Counted from the first letter of the stretch, positions 41,863-51,208 are shown. The stretch is DNA of 64,000 nucleotides from JBBKXR01 sp037969585 (GCA_037969585.1 JBBKXR010000071.1:1-64000), one strand, 5' to 3'. The notes: generated by a model from the sequence alone, not told the origin. Numbers and translations: made by a program.

Positions 41863-42806
41863 ATGGGGTGAATATTCCCGAGGTTTCTGTCGTCACTGCG
41901 GTGTATAACGGCGGAGAGTTTCTACGTGCATCGATCGGCTCAATTCTCGAGCAGAAGGATGTTGGTCTGGAATTCATCATCGTTGATGACGGTTCCAGTG
42001 ATGGATCGACGGAGGTGCTGCGTGAACTTGCGCAGGGGGACGAACGCATTCGGCTGATCGAGCAAGAAAACACGGGTTTAACCCTAGCTTTGATCCGTGG
42101 CTGCAGCGAAGCACGAGCAAAATTTATCGCTCGGCATGACGCTGATGATTTTTCCCACCCCGAGCGATTGCGCCGGCAACTCGCGCTCATCAATTCCGAG
42201 GATTCGCTGGTCATGGTGAGTTGTTGGGCAGACTACATCGGCCCGGATGGCGAGCCGTTGGATAAGGTCAAACGGTCGGGCACGCCGCGGGAAGTGACGA
42301 TCCGGCTAGTGAGCGAAAATGAAGGGCCGCCGGCACACGGGACAATGCTTTTCCGACGCAGCGCTTACGAAGCGGTCGCTGGCTATCGGTCCCAGTTTTA
42401 CTTTGCTCAGGATAGCGATCTGTGGCTGCGCTTAGTCGACCATGGTGACATCGGCTACGTTGAGAAATCACTGTATGACTATCGCTTATGGCCGGGCAGT
42501 ATTTCAGTCGGCAAGCGAGCTTCGCAACAGGAGTTCGGCAAAATCGGACGTGCCTGTCACCGGGCGAGATTCGACGGCCAGGACGAAACGGAATTGCTGG
42601 ATCAGGCCGAAAAGTTGACCAACCAGGTGCGGGACGATCGCGCGCATAAATCCTCGAAGCCGGGGAGTTCTGCGGACGGCTACTATTTCCTTGGTTCGCT
42701 CCTCGAACAACAGAAGCACCCCTCGGCACGAGGTTATCTGATGCAAGCCATACGGCGGAATCCTCTGCATGTGGCGGCGTGGTGCAAATGGCTGCGCTGC
42801 CGATGA
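41844..42806 (+). CDS. Glycosyltransferase family 2
   Basis: 320 residues. GT-A core: PEVSVVTAVYNGGEFLRASI, FIIVDDGSSDGSTEVLREL, the metal site FIARHDADDFSHPERL, then AQDSDLWLRLVDHGDIGY. The C-terminal 80 residues include a TPR-like helical pair (YYFLGSLLEQQKHPSARGYL). Two starts compete: this ATG has GGAG five bases upstream, while the ATG at 41859 would make the common ATGA four-base overlap. Similar to the preceding GT2 gene but clearly diverged. Confidence 0.87.
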   Translation: MDVDIMNGVNIPEVSVVTAVYNGGEFLRASIGSILEQKDVGLEFIIVDDGSSDGSTEVLRELAQGDERIRLIEQENTGLTLALIRGCSEARAKFIARHDADDFSHPERLRRQLALINSEDSLVMVSCWADYIGPDGEPLDKVKRSGTPREVTIRLVSENEGPPAHGTMLFRRSAYEAVAGYRSQFYFAQDSDLWLRLVDHGDIGYVEKSLYDYRLWPGSISVGKRASQQEFGKIGRACHRARFDGQDETELLDQAEKLTNQVRDDRAHKSSKPGSSADGYYFLGSLLEQQKHPSARGYLMQAIRRNPLHVAAWCKWLRCR

Positions 42807-43948
42807 AAATTCTCGTCGGCGCCGATGTTAATCCCAATCCCGATGCAGGAGCGTCCGGGACGGTGGTAGCAACCAGTCAGGCCTTTCGGGAGCTCGGACA
42901 TGAGGTGGAAGAAATTTGGGCGAGTGATCTGGGTCGTCGAATTCAACACGGAAACTTGCACTACTTCCTGGAATTGCCACGATCGTATCGCAGAGAAGTG
43001 ATGAAGCGGGTGGTCGAGTGTGATTACGATGTGGTGCAACTTAGCCAGCCATGGGGGTGGCTCGCGGCAAAGGCTCTGAAGGAAAGTGGTTTTCGCGGAG
43101 TCGTCATCAATCGCAGTCATGGCCACGAAGTGATGGCTGACCGCGCGGTGGAGAAAGAACAGGCACGTCGAGGCGTGCAGGCCGCAACATCGCCGAAGCA
43201 GATGCTGAGCGGATTGTTACAACGACGATTGCATCATCAGTGGCTTCACGCGCACCGTTGGTTTGACGGTTTCGTCGTTCCGGCGACAGACATAAAGGAG
43301 TTCATGATCGATGACGGCGGTGTCGAGCCAGCTCGCGTTGCTGTCGCGGCGCATGGAGTCCCGAACAGCTTTCGAGAAAGGGCCGTTGGACTGATGACTG
43401 CCGAGCGAGCCAAACGGGTGCTTCACGTCGGCCAGTATGCTTTTTTCAAAGGCAGTCAGACCGTGGTAGAGGCATTTCGTCAGCTTGCTGGAGTCAGTGA
43501 AGGAACCGAGTTCACGTGGGTCTGTGGTGAAGCTCATCATGCGATGATTCGCGAGCAACTCGGAGCGGTAGCTGATCGGGTTGCGTTGATTCCCTGGGGG
43601 GCTCAGGAGGAATTGTTGGCGACCTATGATCGTCACGGCATTTTCCTATTTCCCTCTATTTACGAAGGCTTTGGCAAGGCACCGCTGGAGGCGATGAGTC
43701 GCGGTTTGTGTGTGGTCGGTTCCAATGTTGGTGGCATGCGTGATTTGATCGTGTCGGGAGAGAATGGCCTTCTCTGCGAGCCAGGTGATGCCGCGAATTT
43801 CGTCGAAAAGGTAACGATTCTACTGGGTGATCTAGGAGCGCTGCAATCGATGAGCAAAGCGGCGCGGCAAACCGGAAAGCAGTACTCTTGGGCGAAATGT
43901 GCTAGCGAGGCGCTCGATTTTTACCGATCGGAGAACCTCAGGCGATGA
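42803..43948 (+). CDS. Glycosyltransferase family 4
   Basis: 381 residues from MKILVGADVNPNPDAGASGT, the acceptor-domain glycine loop. The donor domain opens RVLHVGQYAFFKGSQTVVEA, with E-x7-E in SIYEGFGKAPLEAMSRG and the following SNVGGMRDLI, NGLLCEPGD. This start makes an ATGA overlap with the previous stop; GTG 42779 and ATG 42788 are alternatives. It resembles mannosyl- and glucosyltransferases of capsule and O-antigen clusters; the donor is not determinable. It is coupled by ATGA to the next gene. Confidence 0.88.
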   Translation: MKILVGADVNPNPDAGASGTVVATSQAFRELGHEVEEIWASDLGRRIQHGNLHYFLELPRSYRREVMKRVVECDYDVVQLSQPWGWLAAKALKESGFRGVVINRSHGHEVMADRAVEKEQARRGVQAATSPKQMLSGLLQRRLHHQWLHAHRWFDGFVVPATDIKEFMIDDGGVEPARVAVAAHGVPNSFRERAVGLMTAERAKRVLHVGQYAFFKGSQTVVEAFRQLAGVSEGTEFTWVCGEAHHAMIREQLGAVADRVALIPWGAQEELLATYDRHGIFLFPSIYEGFGKAPLEAMSRGLCVVGSNVGGMRDLIVSGENGLLCEPGDAANFVEKVTILLGDLGALQSMSKAARQTGKQYSWAKCASEALDFYRSENLRR

Positions 43949-44826
43949 CTCTTTCGGTAGTCATTCCGACGCTGGGGCGCGAAGAAGTTTTGCTGAAGAC
44001 GATTCGCGATTTACGATCCCTCGAGAACCCGCCCGCCGAGTTACTGATCGTTGATCAGACTCCGCAACACGAAGAAGAAACGGATCGCTGTCTGCAGAAA
44101 TGGAGCGACCAAGGGGAGATTCGATGGCTCAAACGCAAGGCGCCTTCGATCCCGGCGGCCATGAATGAGGGACTTCGCGAAGCCCGCCACCCGATCGTGC
44201 TGTTTCTCGACGATGACATATATCCGGACGACGACCTGATAGCTGCGCACGTTGCTGCGCATGCTAATGACGAAGCATTGATCGCAGGTCGGGTGTTGCA
44301 ACCGGGAGAAGAGCCGGATTTGTCGGCTGAAAGCGAATCGGCATTTTCGTTCCGCTCGTCGCAGCCGCGCGAGATTGAAGAGTTCATGGGCGGCAATTTT
44401 TCAGTGCGCCGAAGCAAAGCGCTGGCCATGGGGGGCTTTGATGAAAATTTCGTCGGTGCCGCGTATCGCTTTGAGCGTGATTTTGCTGATCGATGGCTGG
44501 AGTTGGGCAACACGATTCGATTTGATCCGTCGGCCAGCTTGCGTCACTTGCGTGCGGAACGGGGTGGCACGCGGGCCTATGGCAGTCATTTGACGACAAC
44601 GCGTCCGGACCACTCGGTCGGTGAGTATTACTACCTTCTCACCTCACCAAGAGTGACAGCGCGTGGTCGAAAAATGTTTCGGCGTTTTGCGAAGGCAACG
44701 ATGACTCGACATCACTTGTGCCGTCCCTGGTATATTCCGCTTACGTTAATCGCCGAGGCTCGCGGTTTGGCACAAGCGATTCTGCTTCAACGAGTTGGTC
44801 GCAAACTGGTCGACGTCCCCAGTTAA
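43945..44826 (+). CDS. Glycosyltransferase family 2
   Basis: 293 residues. LSVVIPTLGREEVLLKTI, LLIVDQTPQ, then PSIPAAMNEGLREA and the metal site VLFLDDDIYPDDDLI define the GT-A fold. MGGNFSVRRSKALAMGGFDENF contributes the acceptor-side acidic residue. It is close in plan to rhamnosyltransferase-type GT2 enzymes, but the specificity is open. The gene begins with an ATGA overlap and ends one base before the polymerase start region (TAA at 44824, ATG at 44828). Confidence 0.88.
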   Translation: MTLSVVIPTLGREEVLLKTIRDLRSLENPPAELLIVDQTPQHEEETDRCLQKWSDQGEIRWLKRKAPSIPAAMNEGLREARHPIVLFLDDDIYPDDDLIAAHVAAHANDEALIAGRVLQPGEEPDLSAESESAFSFRSSQPREIEEFMGGNFSVRRSKALAMGGFDENFVGAAYRFERDFADRWLELGNTIRFDPSASLRHLRAERGGTRAYGSHLTTTRPDHSVGEYYYLLTSPRVTARGRKMFRRFAKATMTRHHLCRPWYIPLTLIAEARGLAQAILLQRVGRKLVDVPS

Positions 44827-44827
44827 A

Positions 44828-46264
44828 ATGCAATTTCTGGTTCTTATCGCCCTGGCGCTGATCTGCGTCGCAGCCATGTCCAACGAGCGCGTCGGCGTGA
44901 CGCTGGCATTGCTGGTTGGCTTGGCTCAGGATCCGGTGCGTAAGATTATTCCCGGTGAACCGGTTTACATGACCGCGCTAGTCGGCGTCGTGGTGGTCGC
45001 GACCTTCGCTGGACTGGTCCTACGCGGCGAGCATCTCGGGGCGAATGAGCTGTTCGATCGCATGCCGACGATGCGCATCCCCGTCACCCTATACGTCGGT
45101 TGGGTCTTGTTGCAGGCGGGTCATGCGTTCGTTACGAGCGGTAGTCTGGTGTTGCCGATCATCGGCCTCATTGCCTATCTCGCGCCCCTGGTGACGCTGC
45201 TGGTTGGCTATCATTTCGTACGTTCCAGTGATGATCTATGCCGTGCTCTGTGGGTCTATGTCGTCGCGGCTTCGTTGATGTGTGTAAGCGTCGCCGCATC
45301 TTACTGGGGCGTGAACTCCCGGTGGTTCGAAGCGGTCGGTGAGGGCCTGAATGCTTTTGCGGTTCAGGGCGGCATCCTCGAATTGCACAACGGTTTGTTC
45401 CGGGGGTCGGAACTGGCCGGGTGGCACGGAGCCACTGCCGGGATCTTTGCGTTGATCGTGGCACTGTTTTGGAATCGTATCCCGGGTCCACGCTGGCTCT
45501 ACCTCGGCTTGGCTATGTTTTGCCTGGCTTGTGTGTTTTTCACTGGTCGCAGAAAGTTCATCGTGGAGGGCGGTGTTTTCGTGATCCTGCTGACGTGGTT
45601 TGTGGTGCGTTTAAAAATGCCGGCCGCACGCATGCTACCCAACTTGATTGGTCTGCTGCTGCTCGGTGTCATGGTCGTGGCCGGGGTGAAACTGTACTCG
45701 GCCGACGGTGACTGGGATCGGTATTTCGTGCGCCTGGTAAAGGTCAAGGATGAGGCTCCGGATCGGATCAAGAACGTCGGTTTTCACAACCTCAAGTGGG
45801 TTTATAAAAGAAACGGGTTCTTTGGCAAAGGCGCGGGTGTCGCCAGTTCCGGGGCGCAGCATTTTGGCGGTGGCTCGAAGTTGGTCGGATCGGCGGCGGA
45901 AGGTGGTTTGGGAAAAATTATGGCCGAACTCGGCGTCCCCGGGCTGCTATTTGGCATCGGACTGGTGTTTGCTTTCGTTCGTCACGCATGGAGCCGGTTT
46001 CGGCAAATCGGGCGAATGGGCCGGGCTGAGGTGGGGCTGGCAGCAGCCCTGTTGTGTTTCATTTTATCGAACGCGTTGATCTTTCTCATCTCGCACATGA
46101 TCTATGGCGATGTTTTCGTGCTGATTCTGCTCGGGCTCTCGGCAGGAGCGATGCTGCGCCTGATCGACTTGCCCACAGAAAATGGTGCGGCGAAACCCGG
46201 TGACGGGCAGCAGACGTCGCAACGAATCAGCAACGAAGCGTATTGGGCGAACGTTCGAATTTGA
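44828..46264 (+). CDS. Wzy-like polysaccharide polymerase/O-antigen ligase-type membrane protein
   Basis: 478 residues with about eleven hydrophobic segments. The largest periplasmic loop (about 330-395) holds HNLKWVYKRNGFFGKGAG and GLGKIMAELGVPGLLF, the glycine/Glu pattern seen where O-antigen polymerases and ligases keep their active-site loop. It probably joins lipid-linked repeat units on the periplasmic side. A second such protein is encoded at 54169-55536 on the other strand. Start at the ATG two bases after the GT2 stop. The hydrophilic C-terminal tail is about 35 residues. Confidence 0.8.
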   Translation: MQFLVLIALALICVAAMSNERVGVTLALLVGLAQDPVRKIIPGEPVYMTALVGVVVVATFAGLVLRGEHLGANELFDRMPTMRIPVTLYVGWVLLQAGHAFVTSGSLVLPIIGLIAYLAPLVTLLVGYHFVRSSDDLCRALWVYVVAASLMCVSVAASYWGVNSRWFEAVGEGLNAFAVQGGILELHNGLFRGSELAGWHGATAGIFALIVALFWNRIPGPRWLYLGLAMFCLACVFFTGRRKFIVEGGVFVILLTWFVVRLKMPAARMLPNLIGLLLLGVMVVAGVKLYSADGDWDRYFVRLVKVKDEAPDRIKNVGFHNLKWVYKRNGFFGKGAGVASSGAQHFGGGSKLVGSAAEGGLGKIMAELGVPGLLFGIGLVFAFVRHAWSRFRQIGRMGRAEVGLAAALLCFILSNALIFLISHMIYGDVFVLILLGLSAGAMLRLIDLPTENGAAKPGDGQQTSQRISNEAYWANVRI

Positions 46265-46282
46265 GTTGAGGCTTACGTTTCG

Positions 46283-47491
46283 ATGTCTGGAAAATCGACG
46301 ACACTGCGCCCTAAGGTGCATTTTTTGGTGACCCACCCGGTGCAATACTACGCGCCGTGGTATCGGGAATTGCACGACTCAGGCGAGATCGACATGAAGG
46401 TTAGGTTCAGTTTTTTGCCTGAGCCTGAACAGCAGGGGGCGGGTTTCGGCAAAGCTTTTCAATGGGATGTTCCCTTGCTCGACGGATACCCGTCAGACGT
46501 CCTGCCACAGCCACAAGGACGACCGATGTCGTTTGGGAAATTTCGTGACATTCGCAACCCGTCGCTGGTCGAAGCATTTCGCAATGACCGTCCCGATCTG
46601 ATGATCATCAACGGATGGAATTATCTGTCGATGTTACAGGGTTTATTCGCTTGTCGCCGACTGGGCATCCCCGTGATCGTTCGTGGTGAAGCGAACGCGA
46701 TGCGGCAACGGCCGTGGTACGCGAGAATGCTGCACCGCCTTTTATTGAAACAATACGCGGCCTGTCTCGCCATCGGGAAAAGTGGCGCGGAGTTTTACCG
46801 GAAAAACGGGGTTTCCCCTGAGCGCATATTCTTTGCGCGTTATTTTGTCGACGCTGATCACTTCGCCGATGGATGTGCGCAGGCGAGAATCGAGCGGCAG
46901 GAGTTACGGAGGAAATGGGGCATCGACGACGAGGTGTTTTGTTTCTTGTTCGTGGGTAAACTTGAGCAGAAAAAACGGATTTTCGATTTGCTCGCTGCCT
47001 TGGAAAAGCTCGATGGAAAGGCGCATCTGTTGGTCGCCGGCAGCGGTGAGCAGGAGGCCGAAGCGCGAGCGATAGTCAGCGAGAAAAATCTGCCCGTCAG
47101 CTTTACCGGATTTCTCAATCAGAGTGAACTGCCCACGGCATACTCAGCGTCGGATGCAATGGTGCTGCCCTCTGACTATGGCGAAACCTGGGGCCTGGTG
47201 GCCAACGAAGCGATGGCTTGCGGTTTGCCGGTGATCGTCAGTGATCGGGTGGGCTGCGGCCCGGACTTGATCGAGGAGGGCATCACTGGAATGAGCTTTA
47301 AATTTGGCGACACCGATCAGTTGGCGGAGCGCATGACCACGCTTATGAGCGATCGGGACAAGAGTTCCGCGATGGGTGACAGGGCGCGTGCCTTGGTCGC
47401 GGATTACAATGCCAGGGGAGCGGCGAAGGGCGCACTCGAGGCGATTCGCTACGTATTGTTGAGCCGCGAAGAAAAAACGTCCGTGGCATGA
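46283..47491 (+). CDS. Glycosyltransferase family 4
   Basis: 402 residues. The N-terminal VHFLVTHPVQYYAPWYRELH resembles the opening of enzymes that use lipid-linked acceptors. The donor domain opens CFLFVGKLEQKKRIFDLLAA, then LVAGSGEQEAEARA and E-x7-E in YGETWGLVANEAMACG. EGITGMSFKFGDTDQL closes the nucleotide pocket. It sits 18 bases after the polymerase gene and overlaps the next by four bases. The sugar is unknown; fucose from gmd/fcl must be used by one of these enzymes. Confidence 0.89.
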   Translation: MSGKSTTLRPKVHFLVTHPVQYYAPWYRELHDSGEIDMKVRFSFLPEPEQQGAGFGKAFQWDVPLLDGYPSDVLPQPQGRPMSFGKFRDIRNPSLVEAFRNDRPDLMIINGWNYLSMLQGLFACRRLGIPVIVRGEANAMRQRPWYARMLHRLLLKQYAACLAIGKSGAEFYRKNGVSPERIFFARYFVDADHFADGCAQARIERQELRRKWGIDDEVFCFLFVGKLEQKKRIFDLLAALEKLDGKAHLLVAGSGEQEAEARAIVSEKNLPVSFTGFLNQSELPTAYSASDAMVLPSDYGETWGLVANEAMACGLPVIVSDRVGCGPDLIEEGITGMSFKFGDTDQLAERMTTLMSDRDKSSAMGDRARALVADYNARGAAKGALEAIRYVLLSREEKTSVA

Positions 47492-48510
47492 GTCATTCGA
47501 GCGACATGATCGAGGTGGTGCATTTTGAATCGATGCCAGGACAGGGGCATTTTTCGATTCAGCGCTATTTCCAAATCGTTCGCGATTTTCTGCCCGATGA
47601 CGTTCGCTGCCATCAGCACGCCTGCCGTTTTCCAAACAGCGGATTGATCGGGCGGCTGCGAAATGTTTTCGACGCCCGCGAGCATCAGGCGGTGGTCAAC
47701 CATGTCACGGGCGATGTTCATTTTCTCGCTCTCGGGCTGCCTCGAGATCGGACGGTGCTGACCATCCATGACGGAGAGATATTGCACCGGTTGAGTGGTT
47801 GGCGGCGCCAAATCATCTTTTGGTTTTGGTTTAAATGGCCGGCCCAACGGGCAACGGTCGTTACGACGGTTTCGCAGGCGTCGGCGGATGATCTGAAGAG
47901 TTTGCTGGGTGACGCTGCGCCACTTAAATTTCGAGTGATCCCCGTTGGCATCGATCCAGCGTTTACTCCTGAAACCGCACGACCGTTTCCCAGACGACCG
48001 CGGATTCTCGCCTTCGGTGGAACACCCAATAAGAACATCGTCCGCCTCGCCAGTGCACTGCAAGGCGTCGACTGCGAGCTTACACTGATTGGTAAACCGC
48101 GACCGGAACACGATGCAGCGATGCAGCGTCATGAAATCTCCTGCACGATGGAGCACGGCTTGAGCGACGAGGAAATGCGCAGGCGCTATGTTGATTGCGA
48201 CCTATTGGCGTTCCCGTCGACCAACGAAGGCTTTGGGATGCCGATTGTCGAGGCGCAGGCGATCGGTCGTCCCGTGTTGACCAGTAATCGAAGCCCCATG
48301 CGTGACGTGGCTGGTGACGCAGCCTGCCTTGTGGATCCGGACGACGTCGGAGCGATCCGTCGGGGCGTCCAGCAGCTGATCCTGGATGCTGAGTATCGGT
48401 CGGATTTGATCAATCGTGGTTACGTAAATGTGAAACGTTTTTCTCCCGGGGCGATCGCGCGGCAGTATGCCGACTTGTATCGCGAAATTGCAGCTTCCGT
48501 CCGTGCATGA
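47488..48510 (+). CDS. Glycosyltransferase family 4
   Basis: 340 residues. Donor domain: RILAFGGTPNKNIVRLASAL and E-x7-E in STNEGFGMPIVEAQAIG, then VLTSNRSPMRDVAGDAACL with LVDPDDVGAIRRGV, the profile of the mannosyltransferase-like GT4 group common in O-antigen clusters. The acceptor domain is short (MIEVVHFESMPGQGHFS). Alternative starts at Met7 and Met16 exist, but the first ATG gives the ATGA overlap with the previous stop. Coupled likewise to the next gene. Confidence 0.88.
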   Translation: MSHSSDMIEVVHFESMPGQGHFSIQRYFQIVRDFLPDDVRCHQHACRFPNSGLIGRLRNVFDAREHQAVVNHVTGDVHFLALGLPRDRTVLTIHDGEILHRLSGWRRQIIFWFWFKWPAQRATVVTTVSQASADDLKSLLGDAAPLKFRVIPVGIDPAFTPETARPFPRRPRILAFGGTPNKNIVRLASALQGVDCELTLIGKPRPEHDAAMQRHEISCTMEHGLSDEEMRRRYVDCDLLAFPSTNEGFGMPIVEAQAIGRPVLTSNRSPMRDVAGDAACLVDPDDVGAIRRGVQQLILDAEYRSDLINRGYVNVKRFSPGAIARQYADLYREIAASVRA

Positions 48511-49658
48511 AAATTGTTGTCAACGCACTCTCGGTCGACAATCCAAGTGGTCGAAGCGTCCTGCTCGGCCACTTGCGCGAGTGGGCGAAATGGGATGACA
48601 TCGCGGTGAGTTTTGTCGTGCTCTATCGCACTGGCAACGCCGACATGATTGAAGAACTCGGACCGCGGGTCATGTGGCACGAATGCCATTTGGGGCGACA
48701 GAATTGGGCGGCACGCGCCTGGTGGGAGCGTCAGCATTTGGATCAAGTTGTCGAGAAGCTCGAAGCTGGGGCCTACCTTGCGCCATCTGGGATCGCCGCT
48801 TCGAGCTTGTCGGTGCCGCAATTGATCATCGCTCAGAATCCGTGGTGCCTGGTGGATGCCAGTCACACCGGTTTTGCCGATAAATTTAAAGCCATACTGC
48901 AGCGTTGGGCATACAGAAAAACCGTCGCTAAGGCTGAGGTGATTCTATATGTGTCGCGCTATTTGCAGAACGCTTACCTGGAAAATGCCGGCTGCGATTC
49001 TGATCCTGGCAGTGGCGCCATTCTTCACAATGGGCTCAGCGCCGATTTGCTGAAGCTGACGGAAGCCTTCGAGCCGAGTGAAACTAAGCGTGATGGCCCG
49101 ATCGTCTGCGTATCCGTTTACGGTCAGCACAAGAATGTCGAAACGCTGTTAGCGGCCTACCGAATGCTGCGCGACCGAGGAGAAGCCCGTCCGATGAAAT
49201 TGATTGGCGGGTGGCCAAACGATACCTACCGGCGTTTGATCGAATCCGAGATACGGCGTCACAAGCTCGATGGTTGCGTTGAAATTCTCGGGCATGTCAG
49301 TCGCGAACAACTGCTCGACGCCTATCGGGAAGCTTCGGTTTTTGCGCTGCTCAGTCGCTGTGAATCATTCGGAATTCCGGCTATAGAAGCGCAAAGTTTC
49401 GGTACTCCAGTGGTCAGTGCCGATTGCTGTGCGATTCCGGAGATTTGTGGAACCGGGGGGATTTTTGTCGATCCTGATGATGCCGCTTCTGCAGCCTCCG
49501 CGATCGGTGGTTTGTTGAACAGCGAACAAGAATGGCGGGCTTGTTCGCAACGAGCTCGCGACAACTCAGCTCGCTTTCGCTGGAGCGAGGTTACCCTGCC
49601 GATGCGTGACTATTTTCAAAAACTGGCCTCGGGAAAACCTCTCCGCGCCCAATCATGA
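48507..49658 (+). CDS. Glycosyltransferase family 4
   Basis: 383 residues. It starts MKIVVNALSVDNPSGRSVLL, the GT4 glycine loop. The donor domain contains PIVCVSVYGQHKNVETLLAA, MKLIGGWPNDTY and E-x7-E in SRCESFGIPAIEAQSFG, followed by VSADCCAIPEICGTGG and FVDPDDAAS. It is similar in plan to the preceding enzyme, so the two may be distant paralogs. ATGA overlap at its start; the acyltransferase gene follows after ten bases. Confidence 0.89.
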   Translation: MKIVVNALSVDNPSGRSVLLGHLREWAKWDDIAVSFVVLYRTGNADMIEELGPRVMWHECHLGRQNWAARAWWERQHLDQVVEKLEAGAYLAPSGIAASSLSVPQLIIAQNPWCLVDASHTGFADKFKAILQRWAYRKTVAKAEVILYVSRYLQNAYLENAGCDSDPGSGAILHNGLSADLLKLTEAFEPSETKRDGPIVCVSVYGQHKNVETLLAAYRMLRDRGEARPMKLIGGWPNDTYRRLIESEIRRHKLDGCVEILGHVSREQLLDAYREASVFALLSRCESFGIPAIEAQSFGTPVVSADCCAIPEICGTGGIFVDPDDAASAASAIGGLLNSEQEWRACSQRARDNSARFRWSEVTLPMRDYFQKLASGKPLRAQS

Positions 49659-49668
49659 TGATGATTTG

Positions 49669-50232
49669 ATGACAGACCAGCTCGATATTTCCGCCAACCG
49701 CAAGAGCCGCAAATATTCGCCGCGCGAGCTTGCGGGTAGGGTGTTGTGGGGCTTCGGTGAATGCCTGTTTCACTACAGTCCGCGCATTCTGTTCGGATGG
49801 CGGCGCTTCATTCTGACTAGCTTCGGGGCCGAAATCGGTCAGCAGGTGCACTGTCACAACTCGGTAAAAATTTCCTTACCCTGGAACCTGAAGATCGGCT
49901 CTTGGTCGGCGATTGGAGAGCGGGCGGTGATCTATAATCTGGGAGAGATCAGCATTGGCGAACGCGTGACGATTTCGCAGGGCGCGCATTTATGTGCCGG
50001 CAGTCATGACGATTCCGATCCGGCGTTTGCATTGCTGAAGCCACCCATTGTCATCGAAGACGATGCGTGGATCTGTGCCGATGCGTTCGTTGGTCCCGGC
50101 GTGACTATCGGCAGAGGGGCAGTGGTCGGTGCGCGCGCTGTGGTCACGTCCGACGTGCCGGAGTGGAAAGTCGTTGCCGGTAATCCAGCACGAGTGGTTC
50201 GCGACCGGGTTTTTAGACAGGAAGAGTCGTGA
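49669..50232 (+). CDS. WcaF-type hexapeptide acyltransferase
   Basis: 187 residues from MTDQLDISANRKSRKYSPREL. The core PRILFGWRRFILTSFGAEIG and ISLPWNLKIGSWSAIGERAVI is typical of the WcaF/colanic-acid acetyltransferase group. Hexapeptide repeats follow (ISIGERVTISQGAHLC, IVIEDDAWICADAFVGPG, VTIGRGAVVGARAVV), with the catalytic His in GSHDDSDP and the end motif VAGNPARVVRDR. It probably O-acetylates a glycan sugar. A GTG at 49606 would overlap the previous gene; the ATG leaves ten bases. Its stop abuts the inverted repeat at 50233. Confidence 0.88.
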   Translation: MTDQLDISANRKSRKYSPRELAGRVLWGFGECLFHYSPRILFGWRRFILTSFGAEIGQQVHCHNSVKISLPWNLKIGSWSAIGERAVIYNLGEISIGERVTISQGAHLCAGSHDDSDPAFALLKPPIVIEDDAWICADAFVGPGVTIGRGAVVGARAVVTSDVPEWKVVAGNPARVVRDRVFRQEES

Positions 50233-50368
50233 GGGCACCTCCAGAAACGCTGCGACGGATGATCGGAAAGAAATCTAGTGAGATAAGCGGCTTCGCCGAA
50301 ATGCCAGGAAAAAAACGATCCTGCGGGCTGTGGCCCTTTTCTCCATCACCCAGTTTCTGGAGGTGCCC
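50233..50368 (+). promoter_or_regulatory. Long-range 16-bp inverted repeat that would sequester a ribosome binding site
   Basis: GGGCACCTCCAGAAAC (50233-50248) is the perfect reverse complement of GTTTCTGGAGGTGCCC (50353-50368). The right arm contains the Shine-Dalgarno GGAGG of the next gene and ends directly before its ATG at 50369; the left arm starts right after the stop codon of the acyltransferase gene. In RNA the pair would close a 104-base loop and hide the ribosome site, unless a ribosome finishing the upstream gene opens it: a translational-coupling or attenuation device. The loop holds a small hairpin (CGGC-TTC-GCCG, 50288-50298) and a terminator-like hairpin. Confidence 0.6.
50325..50342 (+). 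terminator. Terminator-like hairpin inside the loop of the inverted repeat
   Basis: GGGC-TGTG-GCCC followed by TTTTCT. A four-pair GC stem is short, so it might pause or partly terminate transcription before the last four genes of the run. Whether it competes with the 16-bp pairing is not clear from sequence. Confidence 0.35.
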
Positions 50369-51208
50369 ATGAGTTTTTCGATCGTAATTCTGACGCACAA
50401 TGAGGTCGGAAACATTTCCGCCTGCCTCGATTCGGTCGCATGGTGCGATGATGTTGTCGTGCTCGATTCCGGGAGTAGCGACGGCACCGTTGAAGTCGTC
50501 CGCGAGCGCGGCATTAAATTGGTCGAGCATCCTTTCGAGAATTTTGGGGCGCAGCGGAATTTCGCCAACGATTCAATCGATTTTCAACACGACTGGTTGT
50601 TCCACCTCGATGCCGACGAGCGCTTCACGGATGAGTTGCGTGATGCTTGCGATGTGGTGATGCATGCGGACGAGCACAGCGCGTACTTTGTGCCGAATCG
50701 GATGTTTTTTCTCGATCGATGGATCAAGCGTTCGAGTCTTTATCCTTACCCTCAGGTGCGCTTTTTGAAGCTCGGCGAATTTCGCTACGAAGCGGCTGGT
50801 CACGGTCAACGAGAGGCCGAGTACACGAGGGGTCTGGGCAGTATCGAAGAGCCCTACGATCACTACAATTTTTCCAAAGGCATCGCCGATTGGGTGCAAC
50901 GTCACAACCGTTACTCGACTCTCGAAGCCGATGCGCTCGTCGGTCAGCGGGATTCGACAGACGGTCAGGCGGCAAAAAGCGAAGCGCCGGCCAACGTTCA
51001 GCAAATGCGTGGCATGAAACGCCGACTCGGGGCGTCACCTTTTCGGGCGATTGGCAAAGTTTTCTACCTCTACATCTGGAAGAGAGGCTTTCTCGATGGC
51101 GTGCCGGGCTTGTTTTACTGCGGATTGCAGGGCTTTTACGAATTCCTGATTGCCAGTAAAGTGGCGGAGCTGCAATCCGAGCGAAGGAAAGGTGACGATG
51201 AAGGCTGA
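50369..51208 (+). CDS. Glycosyltransferase family 2 (WaaE/KdtX-like)
   Basis: 279 residues from MSFSIVILTHNEVGNISACL. The set VAWCDDVVVLDSGSSDGTVE, HPFENFGAQRNFA, WLFHLDADERFTDEL is characteristic of the WaaE/KdtX branch of GT2, which adds glucose-type residues to lipopolysaccharide cores or capsules. RNRMFFLDRWIKRSSLYPY-type blocks follow (NRMFFLDRWIKRSSLYPYPQ). A strong GGAGG lies five bases before the ATG, buried in the inverted repeat above; the GTG 39 bases earlier lacks a site. It overlaps the next gene by 11 bases. Confidence 0.88.
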   Translation: MSFSIVILTHNEVGNISACLDSVAWCDDVVVLDSGSSDGTVEVVRERGIKLVEHPFENFGAQRNFANDSIDFQHDWLFHLDADERFTDELRDACDVVMHADEHSAYFVPNRMFFLDRWIKRSSLYPYPQVRFLKLGEFRYEAAGHGQREAEYTRGLGSIEEPYDHYNFSKGIADWVQRHNRYSTLEADALVGQRDSTDGQAAKSEAPANVQQMRGMKRRLGASPFRAIGKVFYLYIWKRGFLDGVPGLFYCGLQGFYEFLIASKVAELQSERRKGDDEG

